This document shows positions 1 through 9,645 of a stretch of DNA of 60,391 nt, one piece after another. Location: contig CAJATL010000025.1 of assembly GCA_903944895.1 (NCBI GenBank), positions 1-60,391 on the forward strand, read 5' to 3'. This DNA is from an uncultured Bacteroidota bacterium (GTDB lineage Bacteria; Bacteroidota; Bacteroidia; Bacteroidales; 4484-276). A program made the position numbers and the translations under genes. The notes beneath the pieces were generated by a model. It made no database searches and was not told the origin of the DNA. It worked only from the letters and a program-made list of their open reading frames with translations. How positions within the stretch are numbered: the first letter of the stretch is position 1; each line of letters opens with the position of its first letter.

Positions 1-1
1 A

Positions 2-3000
2 TGTATGACGCTTACTATCCAGTTACTGCCAATTGCTGATGCTGGTGATGATACCACAATTTGTGAAGACGGAACATATACCTTATCAGGAGCTACTGCC
101 GAAAACGAAAGTTCTGTTTCATGGTCAACAATTGATGGTACTGGTACCTTTGATGATGATGCTATCCTTGGCGCAACTTACTCACCAAGTGCTGCTGATA
201 TTTTGCTTGGTTCAGTCACACTTACTTTAACTGCCGATGCTACCACTCCATGTTCTTCAGAAGATACTGATGATATGATTCTTTACTTCCAGTTATTGCC
301 AATAGCTGATGCTGGTGATGACGATACGGTTTGTGAAGATGCAAGTTATACCTTATCAGATGCTACTGCCGAAAATTACAGTTCAGTTACCTGGACTACT
401 ACTGATGGAACAGGAACATTTGATGATGAAACAAGCGTTAATCCTATCTATACACCAAGTGCTGATGATATTTTGGCTGGTTCGGTTGAACTTTGTTTGA
501 CCGCAGAACCAGAAAGCCCATGTACAACTTCTGATGAAGCATGTATGACGCTTACTATCCAGTTACTGCCAATTGCTGACGCCGGTGATGACTTCACAAT
601 TTGTGAAGACGGAACATACACCTTATCAGGAGCTACTGCTGAAAATGAAAATTCTGTTTCATGGTCAACAATTGATGGTACCGGTACTTTTGATGATAAC
701 ACGCTTCTTGGTGCAACATACACACCAAGTGTTGACGACATCGCTGCTGGTTCGGTTGAACTTTGCCTTACTACTTTGGCCACAGGTCCATGCACTGAAT
801 CTGATGAAGACTGCATGACACTGACAATTAATTACCTGCCTTCGGTAGATATAGGATTTGACGGTTCATTATGCGTAAGCGATGCACTCGAGTTATCCGA
901 TGCTACCGCAGTTGGTTATAGCTCATTACTCTGGTCTACAGACGGTGATGGAACATTTACAGATGAAACTGATCTTAATCCAATCTACACTCCTGGTTCT
1001 GGCGACATCGCTGCTGGTTCATTTGAATTATGTCTTACAGCACAACCAATTGCACCATGCACTGGTACTGATCAGGATTGTGTAACTGTTACATTCTTCC
1101 CATTGCCAACAGCTGAAGCAGGTGATGATGCAACTGTTTGTGAAAACAAAAAGTATAAGTTAAGTGGTGATGCTTCAATTACCATCCAAACCGAATGGGT
1201 AACCACCGGAGATGGAACATTTAACGATGTGCAACTCACCGATGCTACCTACACACCTGGCGCCAACGACATTATAAATGGATTTGTTGAGCTTTGTTTC
1301 AGGGCATATCCAATTGCGCCATGTACTGAGTATGTTGAGGATTGTATGATTCTGACCATTCAAGGTTTACCACTTGCAAATGCCGGAGATGATGCTACAA
1401 TTTGCGAAGACGGTGAATATGCACTTTCCGGATCATCAACAAACGGATGTGGTTATGTTTGGTCAACTGCAGGTGATGGATCATTTGATAATATTACCTT
1501 AGCTGGCGCTACCTACACGCCTGGTGCTAATGATATCCTGGCTGGTTCGGTCGAACTTAAACTTACAGCAAGTCAATGCAGTCCTTGTCTGGCTTACTCT
1601 GATGATGATGTAATGACTTTGACCATTAACAAGTTCCCGACTATTGTTGCTAATGATGATTCGGTTTGTGAAACAGGTTCAATTACTCTATCTGACCTCA
1701 CTGCTGAAAATTACAGTTCAGTATTATGGATTACGGATGGTGATGGAAGCTTTGACGATGCAACCAAACTCAATGCAGTTTACACACCAGGTTCCGAAGA
1801 CATTTCAAACTTATCAGTAATTCTTACAATTACCGTCGAGCCTATTGAACCATGTGTTGGAAATGCAAGTGATGACATGACCCTGTCGGTAATCTGGACT
1901 CCTGCCGCTTATGCTGGTGAAGATGTTTCGATACTTTACGACGAACCTTACACTTTAGAAAATGCAGATGCTGCTGATTATGGTTCATTATTGTGGACTA
2001 CAGGTGGAGATGGTACATTCAGTGACGAAACCGAATTAAATCCTGTTTATACTCCAGGTACCGGTGACATCGATAACGGATCAGTAATCTTAACTTTAAC
2101 CGCCAACGGAGCTGATCCTTGTACCGAAACTTTTGCCGACGAAATTATGCTATCCATTTTCCACGCTCCTGAAGTTGTGATTACCTCTCCGGTACACGGT
2201 GATATTCTTTACTTCAATCCAGTATTAATTACAGGTACAGCAAGCGATCTTGATAATGACCTTGCCTATGTTGAAATCAGGATTAATGGTGGCCCATGGC
2301 TTCTTGCCGAAGGTTTGGAAACCTGGCAATTAGAAGTCGAATTACTGCCATGTGATAACCTGATCGAAGCCCGTGCTACAGATGTCGAATTCTTTGAATC
2401 CGATATTGATCAGATCAATGTTACAATGAACATACAGATCATCCCGGTAATCACGGGTTGGCAGTACATTTCTTCATTCCTCACTCCGCTCAATACCAAT
2501 CTCAATGTGATGAATCAGTATAATGATCCGATCGACAACCTGTTTATTATGGTTGATGCGAGTGGAAAAATATTCTCACCTCCATTGAATACCAACACCA
2601 TTGGTAACTGGAATCCTTACAAGGGATATAAAGTAAAAATGAACACTGCCGGAACCTGGACAATTCATGGAAATCCTGTCGAAACTGGCTCAGTTGCGTT
2701 GCCTTCAGGCTTCTCAATCTTCCCTGTATTGACAAATTATGAAGTTCCAATCGCATCTGTTTTGACTAATCCATTAACAGATGTACTGATTATTTTTGAA
2801 ATCCAGACTAATAACATTTACTGGCCGGGTGGTGATCTATTCACACTTACATCACTTAAACCAGGATATGGTTACTTAGGTAATTTCAAGAATCCGGTCA
2901 CAGTTACTTATCCTGAAGTTATCTGCGGTCTCCAGGATTCAAAAACAACTTATGAAACCGTTGCAAATGATGGCCCATGGCCAATTACGAGAACTGCAAA

Positions 3001-3601
3001 CGTACACCTGGTATCTATTGCCAATGCAGCAGTATCGGAATTGAATAATGCGGACTACATCGGTGCTTTCGATGCTGATGGTAATTGTATCGGTTATGCC
3101 TCCATCGATAGGAATGATGGAAACTATCTGTTAACCATTTATGGTGATGATCAGATGACTTCTGAAAAGGATGGCGCATCAGAAAATGAAATAATCACAT
3201 TTGCTGCTTATGATAACTTTGGCCGCACCCAGGTTGTCCTTCATGCAACATTTGATGATCTGATGCCTCAGAACAATGGCCTGTTTGCTTCAAACGGACT
3301 ATCAAAAATCCTTTCATTCAAGGAATCAGCAACTGGTATTATTGGTGAAGAAAATATTGCCGAAATGGTAAGCATTTATCCAAATCCTGCCAGAGATGAA
3401 ATAACGATCTCTTATCCGTTAAATGGAACAAATTCAACAGTAAATGCTGTGTTTACAAATACTGCCGGAAAACAGGTTATGACTAAAAAACTGAATTCCA
3501 GCAAAACAAAAGTAGATGTAAGCAATCTTGCTTCTGGAATTTATATGGTCACGCTGCAAAACAATGACAATGTTGTTGTAAAACGCTTGATCATTAATTA
3601 A
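2..3601 (+). CDS. T9SS-exported multi-repeat PKD-like surface protein (5' truncated)
   Basis: The reading frame is open through the window edge, and the codon before the first in-frame ATG (base 5) fits the repeat consensus, so the N-terminus and signal peptide lie upstream. Eight tandem PKD/Ig-like units of about 88-90 residues start near bases 25, 295, 565, 835, 1104, 1366, 1633 and 1897. Units typically carry an AGDD-type opening, a conserved Cys in xVCE/xICE, a W-x-T-x-G-x-G-x-F strand and a Y-x-P-x-x-x-D-I turn. An Ig-like domain follows (about 2165-2430), then two further beta-rich segments. The C-terminal ~75 residues form a T9SS type A sorting domain with YPNPARDEITI and LASGIYMVTL, ending in a basic KRLIIN tail. 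Families with this tail are carried across the outer membrane and anchored or released at the surface; an adhesin or matrix role is inference. A strong terminator follows. Confidence 0.88.
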   Translation, partial: CMTLTIQLLPIADAGDDTTICEDGTYTLSGATAENESSVSWSTIDGTGTFDDDAILGATYSPSAADILLGSVTLTLTADATTPCSSEDTDDMILYFQLLPIADAGDDDTVCEDASYTLSDATAENYSSVTWTTTDGTGTFDDETSVNPIYTPSADDILAGSVELCLTAEPESPCTTSDEACMTLTIQLLPIADAGDDFTICEDGTYTLSGATAENENSVSWSTIDGTGTFDDNTLLGATYTPSVDDIAAGSVELCLTTLATGPCTESDEDCMTLTINYLPSVDIGFDGSLCVSDALELSDATAVGYSSLLWSTDGDGTFTDETDLNPIYTPGSGDIAAGSFELCLTAQPIAPCTGTDQDCVTVTFFPLPTAEAGDDATVCENKKYKLSGDASITIQTEWVTTGDGTFNDVQLTDATYTPGANDIINGFVELCFRAYPIAPCTEYVEDCMILTIQGLPLANAGDDATICEDGEYALSGSSTNGCGYVWSTAGDGSFDNITLAGATYTPGANDILAGSVELKLTASQCSPCLAYSDDDVMTLTINKFPTIVANDDSVCETGSITLSDLTAENYSSVLWITDGDGSFDDATKLNAVYTPGSEDISNLSVILTITVEPIEPCVGNASDDMTLSVIWTPAAYAGEDVSILYDEPYTLENADAADYGSLLWTTGGDGTFSDETELNPVYTPGTGDIDNGSVILTLTANGADPCTETFADEIMLSIFHAPEVVITSPVHGDILYFNPVLITGTASDLDNDLAYVEIRINGGPWLLAEGLETWQLEVELLPCDNLIEARATDVEFFESDIDQINVTMNIQIIPVITGWQYISSFLTPLNTNLNVMNQYNDPIDNLFIMVDASGKIFSPPLNTNTIGNWNPYKGYKVKMNTAGTWTIHGNPVETGSVALPSGFSIFPVLTNYEVPIASVLTNPLTDVLIIFEIQTNNIYWPGGDLFTLTSLKPGYGYLGNFKNPVTVTYPEVICGLQDSKTTYETVANDGPWPITRTANVHLVSIANAAVSELNNADYIGAFDADGNCIGYASIDRNDGNYLLTIYGDDQMTSEKDGASENEIITFAAYDNFGRTQVVLHATFDDLMPQNNGLFASNGLSKILSFKESATGIIGEENIAEMVSIYPNPARDEITISYPLNGTNSTVNAVFTNTAGKQVMTKKLNSSKTKVDVSNLASGIYMVTLQNNDNVVVKRLIIN
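25..2160 (+). repeat. Tandem coding repeats (~267-270 bp units, eight copies)
   Basis: Eight in-frame units encode the PKD-like domains. Bases 1-180 and 541-720 are about 90% identical at the DNA level with mostly synonymous changes, while the unit between them (from about 295) is more divergent. This points to recent duplication or gene conversion at a two-unit (540 bp) period. Units 4-8 are progressively more diverged. Confidence 0.85.
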
Positions 3602-3621
3602 CCTTGATTGGAATTAACTCA

Positions 3622-3659
3622 AATCCCCCGCAACTTAAATGTTACGGGGGATTTTTTTT
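3622..3659 (+). terminator. Rho-independent terminator of the surface protein gene
   Basis: Arms AATCCCCCG (3622-3630) and CGGGGGATT (3645-3653) form a GC-rich hairpin followed by an eight-base T run, 20 bases after the stop codon. Confidence 0.9.
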
Positions 3660-3903
3660 GGATAATGGTTATCATAAAACTTTCAATAGTTTTCAGGCAA
3701 ACTCAACCCAGGTAATCAGGATTTTAAAAATCAAACAGCAAACAGGATTAGTTAAAGAGTTTGGCTATTGATAATCGTTACGTTGTAAAAGTGCTTTCGT
3801 GTACTTTGATTGAGATTGGGTTTTCAAACGCCGTTAAACGGAAATTATAAAAGTGGCATGGAAATGAAATAATTGGTGATTTTAGTTGATGGGGAGTGGG
3901 TAA

Positions 3904-3957
3904 GTGCAGCGCAGCGCAATAACCGGCTTACGATTAATATATTCCGGTGTGCTGCAC
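3904..3957. repeat. Imperfect intergenic hairpin
   Basis: Outer arms GTGCAGC (3904-3910) and GCTGCAC (3951-3957), with inner arms ACCGG/CCGGT, enclose an AT-rich loop. It lies in a 700-base gene-free stretch and has no T run, so it is not an obvious terminator. Function unknown. Confidence 0.5.
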
Positions 3958-4150
3958 CTTTTCGATAATTCGTAAATCAGGTTCAACAAATGTTTCCAGT
4001 GTGCTGAAACTGATTAATACAGGTAAGCAGCTCGCTATGATCGTCAAACATTAGGTCATTTCAATTTGTGTGGAGGCAGGAGGTCGGAGTCTTTTAGTTA
4101 TTCGATCTGGAAAGAAATCTCCAGACAATTTCGTTTAGTTAAGTATTTGA

Positions 4151-4253
4151 ACGCTGATAACGCTGATGCAAGCAACGCTGATTTTCGCGGATTTCTTGTA
4201 TCATAAACCGTTTTAATCCGCGTCCGCCAACTGGCGGATCCGTTTGATCCGCG
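4151..4253. repeat. Intergenic repeat: ACGCTGAT triplet plus CCGCC/GGCGG palindrome
   Basis: Three copies of ACGCTGAT (4151-4158, 4160-4167, 4175-4182) are followed by a palindrome with arms TCCGCCA (4223-4229) and TGGCGGA (4232-4238), bracketed by ATCCGCG on both sides. A one-mismatch copy of the palindrome occurs at 60310-60325. No coding frame here resembles a known protein. The rest of 3660-4376 shows no gene. Confidence 0.7.
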
Positions 4254-4376
4254 TTCCATTTTATATTTGTTAACAAAACGACATTGAATCTCCAGGTTAA
4301 ATTTGCCCAAATGTTACAATTCAAAAAAAATGCAGATCAAAACCTTATTGCGATTAAGATTTTCCGCAGAACTTCC

Positions 4377-7052
4377 TTAAAGCTCCATCAGGATCGAATT
4401 TCCTTTAAAGATAAGCTTTGAAGAAATAACATTTCCGGTTTTGTTGCTGATGCGGTTTGCCGGATGAGGCTGATTTCCTCCAACCGAGATTTGAAATGCT
4501 CCGGGTAACAAAACTCTTTCTGAACGATCATTGATAATCGAAAAATGTAACGGGTCCACCATAAATCTTACAATCTTGGTTTCTGCCGGATTAAGGAAAA
4601 TCCGCTCAAAACCCTTTAACGATAAGATTGGTGATTCATCCTGACTATCCAGATTCTTAACATAAAGCTGAACAACTTCTTCGCCGGCAACGCTTCCGGA
4701 ATTTTTAACTTTCACCAAAACCGGAATATGATCACCGGTTTTTGCTTCTGCCGGGATTTCAATTCCGGAATACTCGAAAGTCGAATAGCTCAGACCAAAG
4801 CCAAAAGGATAAAGCGGTGTACCACGAAAATAACGGTAAGTGTGGCCCTTCATGTTGTAATCGTCAAAAGGTGGGAGGTCGTCAACAGATTTATAAAAAG
4901 TAACGGGTAATCGACCTGAAGGATTAAAATCGCCAAACAAAACATCGGCAAGGGCAGCTCCACCGGCCTGACCGGGATACCAGGCCTCGATGATTGCCGG
5001 AATATGCTCATCGGCCCAATTAATCGAAAGAGCGCTACCGTTCATTAAAACCAGAACGATTTTTGGATTTACCTGATAAACGGCTTTAAGCAGTTGTTGC
5101 TGAATGGCGGGCAACTCAAGCGTCAAACGATCGCCACCTTTGAACCCTTCAACCGGAACATCCATCTCCTCACCCTCGAGGCGTGGTGACAAACCCATCA
5201 CCATCACCACAATTTCAGCTTTTCGTGCAGCCGCCAAAGCCTCCTCAAAATGGTCGGTGCCCGGAACCTTCCATCTGAAATCAATCTGGCAATTCCCTGA
5301 TTTATTAAAAGCATCAACCCGTACCGGGTATTTTGCACCTTCAATCATCGGAACTTCAACAAATCGTTGTACCGATTCGTGCGTATTTTCGTATTCCAGG
5401 AGCAACGAATCGCCAAGAAAAACGCGGTATCCGCTTCCAAAGCAACCCAGCAGATATTTCCCGGTTTTGGGAGCAGTTAATGATCCACTCCATTTTATCG
5501 AAAAATCATCATCCTTCAAACCCTCTGCCGGCGCATCATCCCAAAATTTAAAATTCACGGTTCCGGCAGTTTTGGTGACAACAGGGGCCCCTTCTATTCC
5601 AAGATTATCATAAAATTCACCAACCCAGCCTGCAACTGCTTTTCCATTTTCGAGGTGGGTGAGATATGCCGCAGGAACAGTTACCAGTTTTGGCATTCCA
5701 TCGGCCCAGTCGCAACCATGCGCATAGATTACTTCCGTACTGCCACCAAGCTTTTCACGGATGCCTCTGAGCGGCGTAATCGGGTTGGACGGAGTTCCAT
5801 TATAGTTTCCAAGCAAGACCTCCACATCATCAGCATTTGGGCCTATAACAGCAATGCTTTTAATTGTCTTCGGCAGCGGAAGCAGGTTTCCCTCATTTTT
5901 GAGCAAGACCATTGATTTTTGAGCCGTTATGAGCGCTAACTGGTGATGTTCGTCACAATCGTTTACTTCAATTGGAATTTGCGCATAGGCTACCTTTTCG
6001 GCCGGATCGAACATCCCAAGCTGAAATCTCGCTTTAAGCACTCTTTTGAGGGATAAATTAATTTTATCTTCCCGAATAAAACCCGAATCAATGGCTTGCT
6101 GCAAATCGCGGTAAACAACACCGCAATTGAGATCAGTTCCTGCTTTGATGGCAATTGCACCGGCCTCTGCAGAATTTTTCGCGGTTTTCTGAAAATTAAA
6201 AAAATCAGTAAGCGCCCAACAATCGGAAACCACGTAACCGTCGAATCCCCAACTTTTCCGAAGCACATCTTCAAGCAGGTAAGTATTTCCGCAACAAGGC
6301 TCGCCCTGATAAAGATTATAGGCACACATCACCGATTGAGCCTTCCCGTTGATGATGCAATTTTTGAAATGTGGCAGATACGTTTCGAAAAGGTCGCGGT
6401 CGCTTACTTTTGCATCAAAACGATGACGCTCAGGCTCCGGCCCGCTGTGAACAGCAAAATGCTTGACTGTAGAAACCGTTTTTAAATACTTTGGGTCGTC
6501 ACCCTGCAAACCTTTCACAAACTGAACACCCAGTTCACCCGTCAGGAAAGGGTCTTCGCCGTAGGTTTCCATTCCCCTCCCCCATCTGGGGTCACGAAAA
6601 ATGTTGATGTTGGGTGTCCAAAAGGTCAAACCCTGATAAATGCCATGTTTATTGCGCCTGAGATAATCGTGGTGTTTTGCGCGGGCCTCGTCGGAAATGG
6701 CCGTAGCCACTTTAAACATTTGATTTCGATCCCACATCGCTGCCAAACCAATAGCCTGCGGAAACACCGTTGCTTTTCCCGATCTTGCGACTCCATGCAG
6801 ACATTCATTCCACCAGTTATACTCGGCAATGTCCAATCGTTCGATTGCAGGAGCATCGTAACGCAACTGCGAAATCTTTTCTTCCAGTGTCATCCGCGAC
6901 ATCAAATCGTCAACTCTTTCGTCAACCGTAAGGTCTGGATTTTGATATTTCGGGATTTCTTTTCCAGAATTATGGGAACATCCCGAAATTAACAGGACTC
7001 CAACGACAACGATGAGGCTTTTTTTGACGGTGATGAAAGATTTGTTTTTCAT
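4377..7052 (-). CDS. GH3 beta-glycosidase lipoprotein with inserted PA14 domain
   Basis: Glycoside hydrolase family 3 enzyme of the beta-glucosidase/beta-xylosidase type, predicted to release sugars from the non-reducing ends of oligosaccharides. A lipoprotein signal ends in LISGC, giving acylated Cys25. The N-terminal TIM-barrel half (about 40-350) contains VKHFAVHSGPEPERH and the nucleophile region GYVVSDCWAL, with Asp277 as the expected nucleophile. The alpha/beta sandwich follows and is interrupted by a PA14 domain (about 475-600), a carbohydrate-recognition insertion seen in many GH3 enzymes. The C-terminal ~130 residues form an Fn3-like domain. At 891 residues it has the usual length for the PA14 subtype. 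It stands alone, with no SusC/SusD genes nearby, so the substrate cannot be inferred from context. Confidence 0.93.
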   Translation of the reverse strand: MKNKSFITVKKSLIVVVGVLLISGCSHNSGKEIPKYQNPDLTVDERVDDLMSRMTLEEKISQLRYDAPAIERLDIAEYNWWNECLHGVARSGKATVFPQAIGLAAMWDRNQMFKVATAISDEARAKHHDYLRRNKHGIYQGLTFWTPNINIFRDPRWGRGMETYGEDPFLTGELGVQFVKGLQGDDPKYLKTVSTVKHFAVHSGPEPERHRFDAKVSDRDLFETYLPHFKNCIINGKAQSVMCAYNLYQGEPCCGNTYLLEDVLRKSWGFDGYVVSDCWALTDFFNFQKTAKNSAEAGAIAIKAGTDLNCGVVYRDLQQAIDSGFIREDKINLSLKRVLKARFQLGMFDPAEKVAYAQIPIEVNDCDEHHQLALITAQKSMVLLKNEGNLLPLPKTIKSIAVIGPNADDVEVLLGNYNGTPSNPITPLRGIREKLGGSTEVIYAHGCDWADGMPKLVTVPAAYLTHLENGKAVAGWVGEFYDNLGIEGAPVVTKTAGTVNFKFWDDAPAEGLKDDDFSIKWSGSLTAPKTGKYLLGCFGSGYRVFLGDSLLLEYENTHESVQRFVEVPMIEGAKYPVRVDAFNKSGNCQIDFRWKVPGTDHFEEALAAARKAEIVVMVMGLSPRLEGEEMDVPVEGFKGGDRLTLELPAIQQQLLKAVYQVNPKIVLVLMNGSALSINWADEHIPAIIEAWYPGQAGGAALADVLFGDFNPSGRLPVTFYKSVDDLPPFDDYNMKGHTYRYFRGTPLYPFGFGLSYSTFEYSGIEIPAEAKTGDHIPVLVKVKNSGSVAGEEVVQLYVKNLDSQDESPILSLKGFERIFLNPAETKIVRFMVDPLHFSIINDRSERVLLPGAFQISVGGNQPHPANRISNKTGNVISSKLIFKGNSILMEL

Positions 7053-7175
7053 TGCTTTACTTTTTTACAAAGGTGCTAAATCCTTTGAATTTTAGAAGAA
7101 GAAAGGATGGAATTTTCAACTTCCACGATTTCCTTCCAATCTCACAAAGTTGATTCAGATTTCAAAAAGCCAAAA

Positions 7176-8402
7176 TTATTTCAAAAACAGGCAGCTATCA
7201 CCGTAACTCAAAAACCTGAAATCGTTTTTCAAAGCATAATCGTAAATTTCTTTCCATGAATCGCCAAGCCAGGCAGAAATCAACAAAAGCAAGGTACTTC
7301 CGGGCTGATGAAAATTTGTAACCATCCCGGAAATCATCCTGAATTTATAACCCGGAATAATCATCAAGCGCGTTGATCCGGTAATAAAATCGATACCTTT
7401 CCGGTCCATAAGCGCCATAATTTCAGCCAACGCTTCCCTCACCGGGAGTTCGGTTCGAAATTCTTCCAGATAAGGATCAGTTTGTCCGATCTGAAATGCC
7501 GACTCTGGGTTTAACTTAAGCCGAACACCAAGCCAGTAAAGACTTTCAAGGGTACGAACAGAGGTAGTGCCCACAGCAATAATTTTATCGCAATTTTTAT
7601 GGAGATTATTGAGGGTACTGCGTTTTAGGATAAATTGCTCATTGTGCATCTCATGACCGGCGATTCCTGCTTTGCCGACAGGTTTAAAAGTACCGGCGCC
7701 AACATGAAGCGTCAGGGAGTCATGCGAAATCCGTTTCATTTTTAAGGCATCAAAAACCTGCTCTGTAAAATGAAGGCCAGCGGTTGGGGCCGCCACAGAA
7801 CCATCAAAACGGGCATAAACAGTTTGGTAAGTATTTTTATCGGCTTCAACAGCTTCGCGGTTTAAATACGGTGGTAAAGGAACCTTTCCAGCCATTTCCA
7901 AAACCTCTGAAAACGAAAGTGCTTCAGGCTCCCAGAATAATTTTATCAGATAAGCTTCGCCGGATTTCTCAATTTTCTCAGCCCGGATGGAAAATTCATT
8001 TTCAATATTCTCAGAGGTCGATAAAATACTGCCTTCCTTCCACCTGCGGGCATTTCCAACGAGGCATTTCCAGGTTGCGCTGCCCTTTTGCTGAAACGCC
8101 ATTTGAATTTCGGAGGTTGGACTGACAGGCTCAAGGCAAAATATCTCGATTAAAGCACCGGTTTCCTTTTTAAAAATCAGCCTTGCCTGAACAACTTTCG
8201 TGTCGTTCAACACCAAAAAACTGTCTTCAGGTAAAAACCTGACCATATTTTTAAAAGTGCTTTCGGTAATTGCTTTATCGCGATAAATCAACAATTTGGA
8301 GGAATCCCGCTGATTTAACGGAAATTTCGCAATCCTGTCATCCGGCAGGTCGTATCTGAAGTCATCAATATTTATGTCGCTAAAAGCTGGTATTAAATTC
8401 AT
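7176..8402 (-). CDS. queA: tRNA preQ1(34) S-adenosylmethionine ribosyltransferase-isomerase
   Basis: Transfers and isomerises the ribosyl moiety of S-adenosylmethionine onto preQ1 at tRNA wobble position 34, giving epoxyqueuosine in queuosine synthesis (cytoplasm). Family hallmarks are YDLP near the N-terminus, LNDTKVVQARL, AAPTAGLHFTEQ, VGAGTF, TTSVRTLES and NFHQPGSTLLLL towards the C-terminus. The length of 408 residues exceeds the roughly 350 of proteobacterial QueA; longer forms are common in Bacteroidota. The ATG at 8400-8402 sits just downstream of a TACTTTTG (-7) match read leftward at 8438-8445. No other queuosine gene is in the window. Confidence 0.96.
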   Translation of the reverse strand: MNLIPAFSDINIDDFRYDLPDDRIAKFPLNQRDSSKLLIYRDKAITESTFKNMVRFLPEDSFLVLNDTKVVQARLIFKKETGALIEIFCLEPVSPTSEIQMAFQQKGSATWKCLVGNARRWKEGSILSTSENIENEFSIRAEKIEKSGEAYLIKLFWEPEALSFSEVLEMAGKVPLPPYLNREAVEADKNTYQTVYARFDGSVAAPTAGLHFTEQVFDALKMKRISHDSLTLHVGAGTFKPVGKAGIAGHEMHNEQFILKRSTLNNLHKNCDKIIAVGTTSVRTLESLYWLGVRLKLNPESAFQIGQTDPYLEEFRTELPVREALAEIMALMDRKGIDFITGSTRLMIIPGYKFRMISGMVTNFHQPGSTLLLLISAWLGDSWKEIYDYALKNDFRFLSYGDSCLFLK

Positions 8403-8437
8403 TTCGGTTCAAATAAACGGATCTATAAAATATCACA

Positions 8438-8445
8438 CAAAAGTA
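8438..8445 (-). promoter_or_regulatory. -7 promoter element for queA
   Basis: On the minus strand this reads TACTTTTG, an exact match to TAnnTTTG, about 35 bases before the start codon. No convincing -33 TTTG was seen. Confidence 0.5.
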
Positions 8446-8558
8446 AAACATCTGTAATATCCTCCATTTTAACTTTTAACCGGTTAAAAACTGCGGGGAC
8501 TTTTTGAAGAGGAACAGCAAAAAAAAAGGCAAACAAATGATTTACAATAAAAAGTAGC

Positions 8559-8566
8559 TACTTTTG
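8559..8566 (+). promoter_or_regulatory. -7 promoter element for pssA
   Basis: TACTTTTG is an exact TAnnTTTG match 88 bases before the GTG start, divergent from the queA element. The -33 box is not clear. Confidence 0.45.
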
Positions 8567-8653
8567 CAATAGTCAGTGCAGATAAAGACTGTTTGAAAAC
8601 GAAATTTCAGGCCGAAAGTAAAATCTTCAAGTTCTAATTAAAAACTCAACACC

Positions 8654-9379
8654 GTGATAAAGCGTAACATTCCAAATTTTATAACCATGCTCAACCTGTT
8701 CAGTGGAAGTATTGCACTGGTTTTTGCTTTTAATGACAATCTTTTTCTAACTGCATGGTTTTTAGCCTTTGCAGCAATTTTTGATTTTTTCGACGGAATG
8801 CTGGCTCGTCTTTTACATGTAAAATCACCTCTGGGTGTTCAACTCGATTCACTTGCCGACATGGTTTCATTTGGTCTTGTTCCCGGTGCGATTATGTTTC
8901 AATTGATGGAAACCTGCGAAACTGCACCCTATTTTTATTTTTTTGAATTGAATTTATGGTCGTTTGCGGCTTTTCTTATTCCGGTTTTTTCGGCTTTGCG
9001 CCTTGCCAAATTCAACATCGACGAGCGCCAGACCGAATCGTTTATTGGCGTTCCCACCCCTGCAAATGCACTGCTTTTCGCTTCTTTACCATTGGTTTTA
9101 TCACAAGCCCAGGAGTCAGATTTTACCAGCATTGTTGGTCTAATAAAAAATTATTGGTATCTGCTGGCTTTGACGGTGGTATTTTCGGGTTTGATGGTTT
9201 CCGAAATTCATCTTTTCTCACTTAAATTTAAAAGCCTGGGTTGGAATCAAAATGCAGCAAAATACATTCTGATTGTTCTGGCCATCGTGCTGTTTATCCT
9301 TTTAAAATTTATTTCCATCCCGCTTATCATTGTGATTTACATACTTTTATCGCTGATTTACAAACCTAAAACAACGTAA
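8654..9379 (+). CDS. pssA: CDP-diacylglycerol--serine O-phosphatidyltransferase
   Basis: Makes phosphatidylserine, the precursor of phosphatidylethanolamine, from CDP-diacylglycerol and serine in the inner membrane. The CDP-alcohol phosphotransferase motif D-x2-D-G-x2-A-R-x8-G-x3-D-x3-D is complete: D44, D47, G48, A51, R52, G61, D65, D69. About six to eight hydrophobic segments span the 241 residues, the usual size for the class. The start is GTG at 8654; no upstream in-frame ATG fits, and the opening KRNIPNFITMLNLFSG is where the family begins. It is transcribed alone and ends at a bidirectional hairpin shared with the convergent tRNA-Phe. Confidence 0.95.
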   Translation: MIKRNIPNFITMLNLFSGSIALVFAFNDNLFLTAWFLAFAAIFDFFDGMLARLLHVKSPLGVQLDSLADMVSFGLVPGAIMFQLMETCETAPYFYFFELNLWSFAAFLIPVFSALRLAKFNIDERQTESFIGVPTPANALLFASLPLVLSQAQESDFTSIVGLIKNYWYLLALTVVFSGLMVSEIHLFSLKFKSLGWNQNAAKYILIVLAIVLFILLKFISIPLIIVIYILLSLIYKPKTT

Positions 9380-9420
9380 AAGAGCGGAATCGCATTTTAC
9401 CTTCAATAGCCTGAAAATGA

Positions 9421-9450
9421 AAAAACCCAGGTAAAATTACCCGGGTTTTT
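9421..9450. terminator. Bidirectional terminator between pssA and tRNA-Phe
   Basis: Near-perfect arms 9421-9434 and 9437-9450 flank two bases. A T run follows rightward (9446-9451), and an A run on the left acts as a T run leftward. It can end both pssA and the leftward tRNA. Confidence 0.85.
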
Positions 9451-9454
9451 TAAG

Positions 9455-9527
<73 letters not shown>

Positions 9528-9617
9528 ATCATCTATTTTGAGGGTGCAAATTTATGTATGTTTTTAAATATTAAACAAATTTTTTTTCATATCCTGCAAT
9601 TTAAAAATAGTATAAAT

Positions 9618-9625
9618 TACTTTTG
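9618..9625 (+). promoter_or_regulatory. -7 promoter element for the coaX gene run
   Basis: TACTTTTG is an exact TAnnTTTG match 20 bases before the coaX ATG. The expected transcript start is near 9632, giving a very short leader. No clear -33 box. Confidence 0.5.
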
Positions 9626-9645
9626 CTGCTGAAAAAGAAATATTT

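Noticed and set aside
1-2160. CRISPR-like or VNTR array
   Set aside because: Repeats are in-frame coding units of about 90 residues with diverged sequence and no spacers.
5104-5613. 169-residue frame opposite the GH3 gene
   Set aside because: It lies within conserved GH3 coding sequence and has low-complexity Ser/Pro composition typical of antisense frames.
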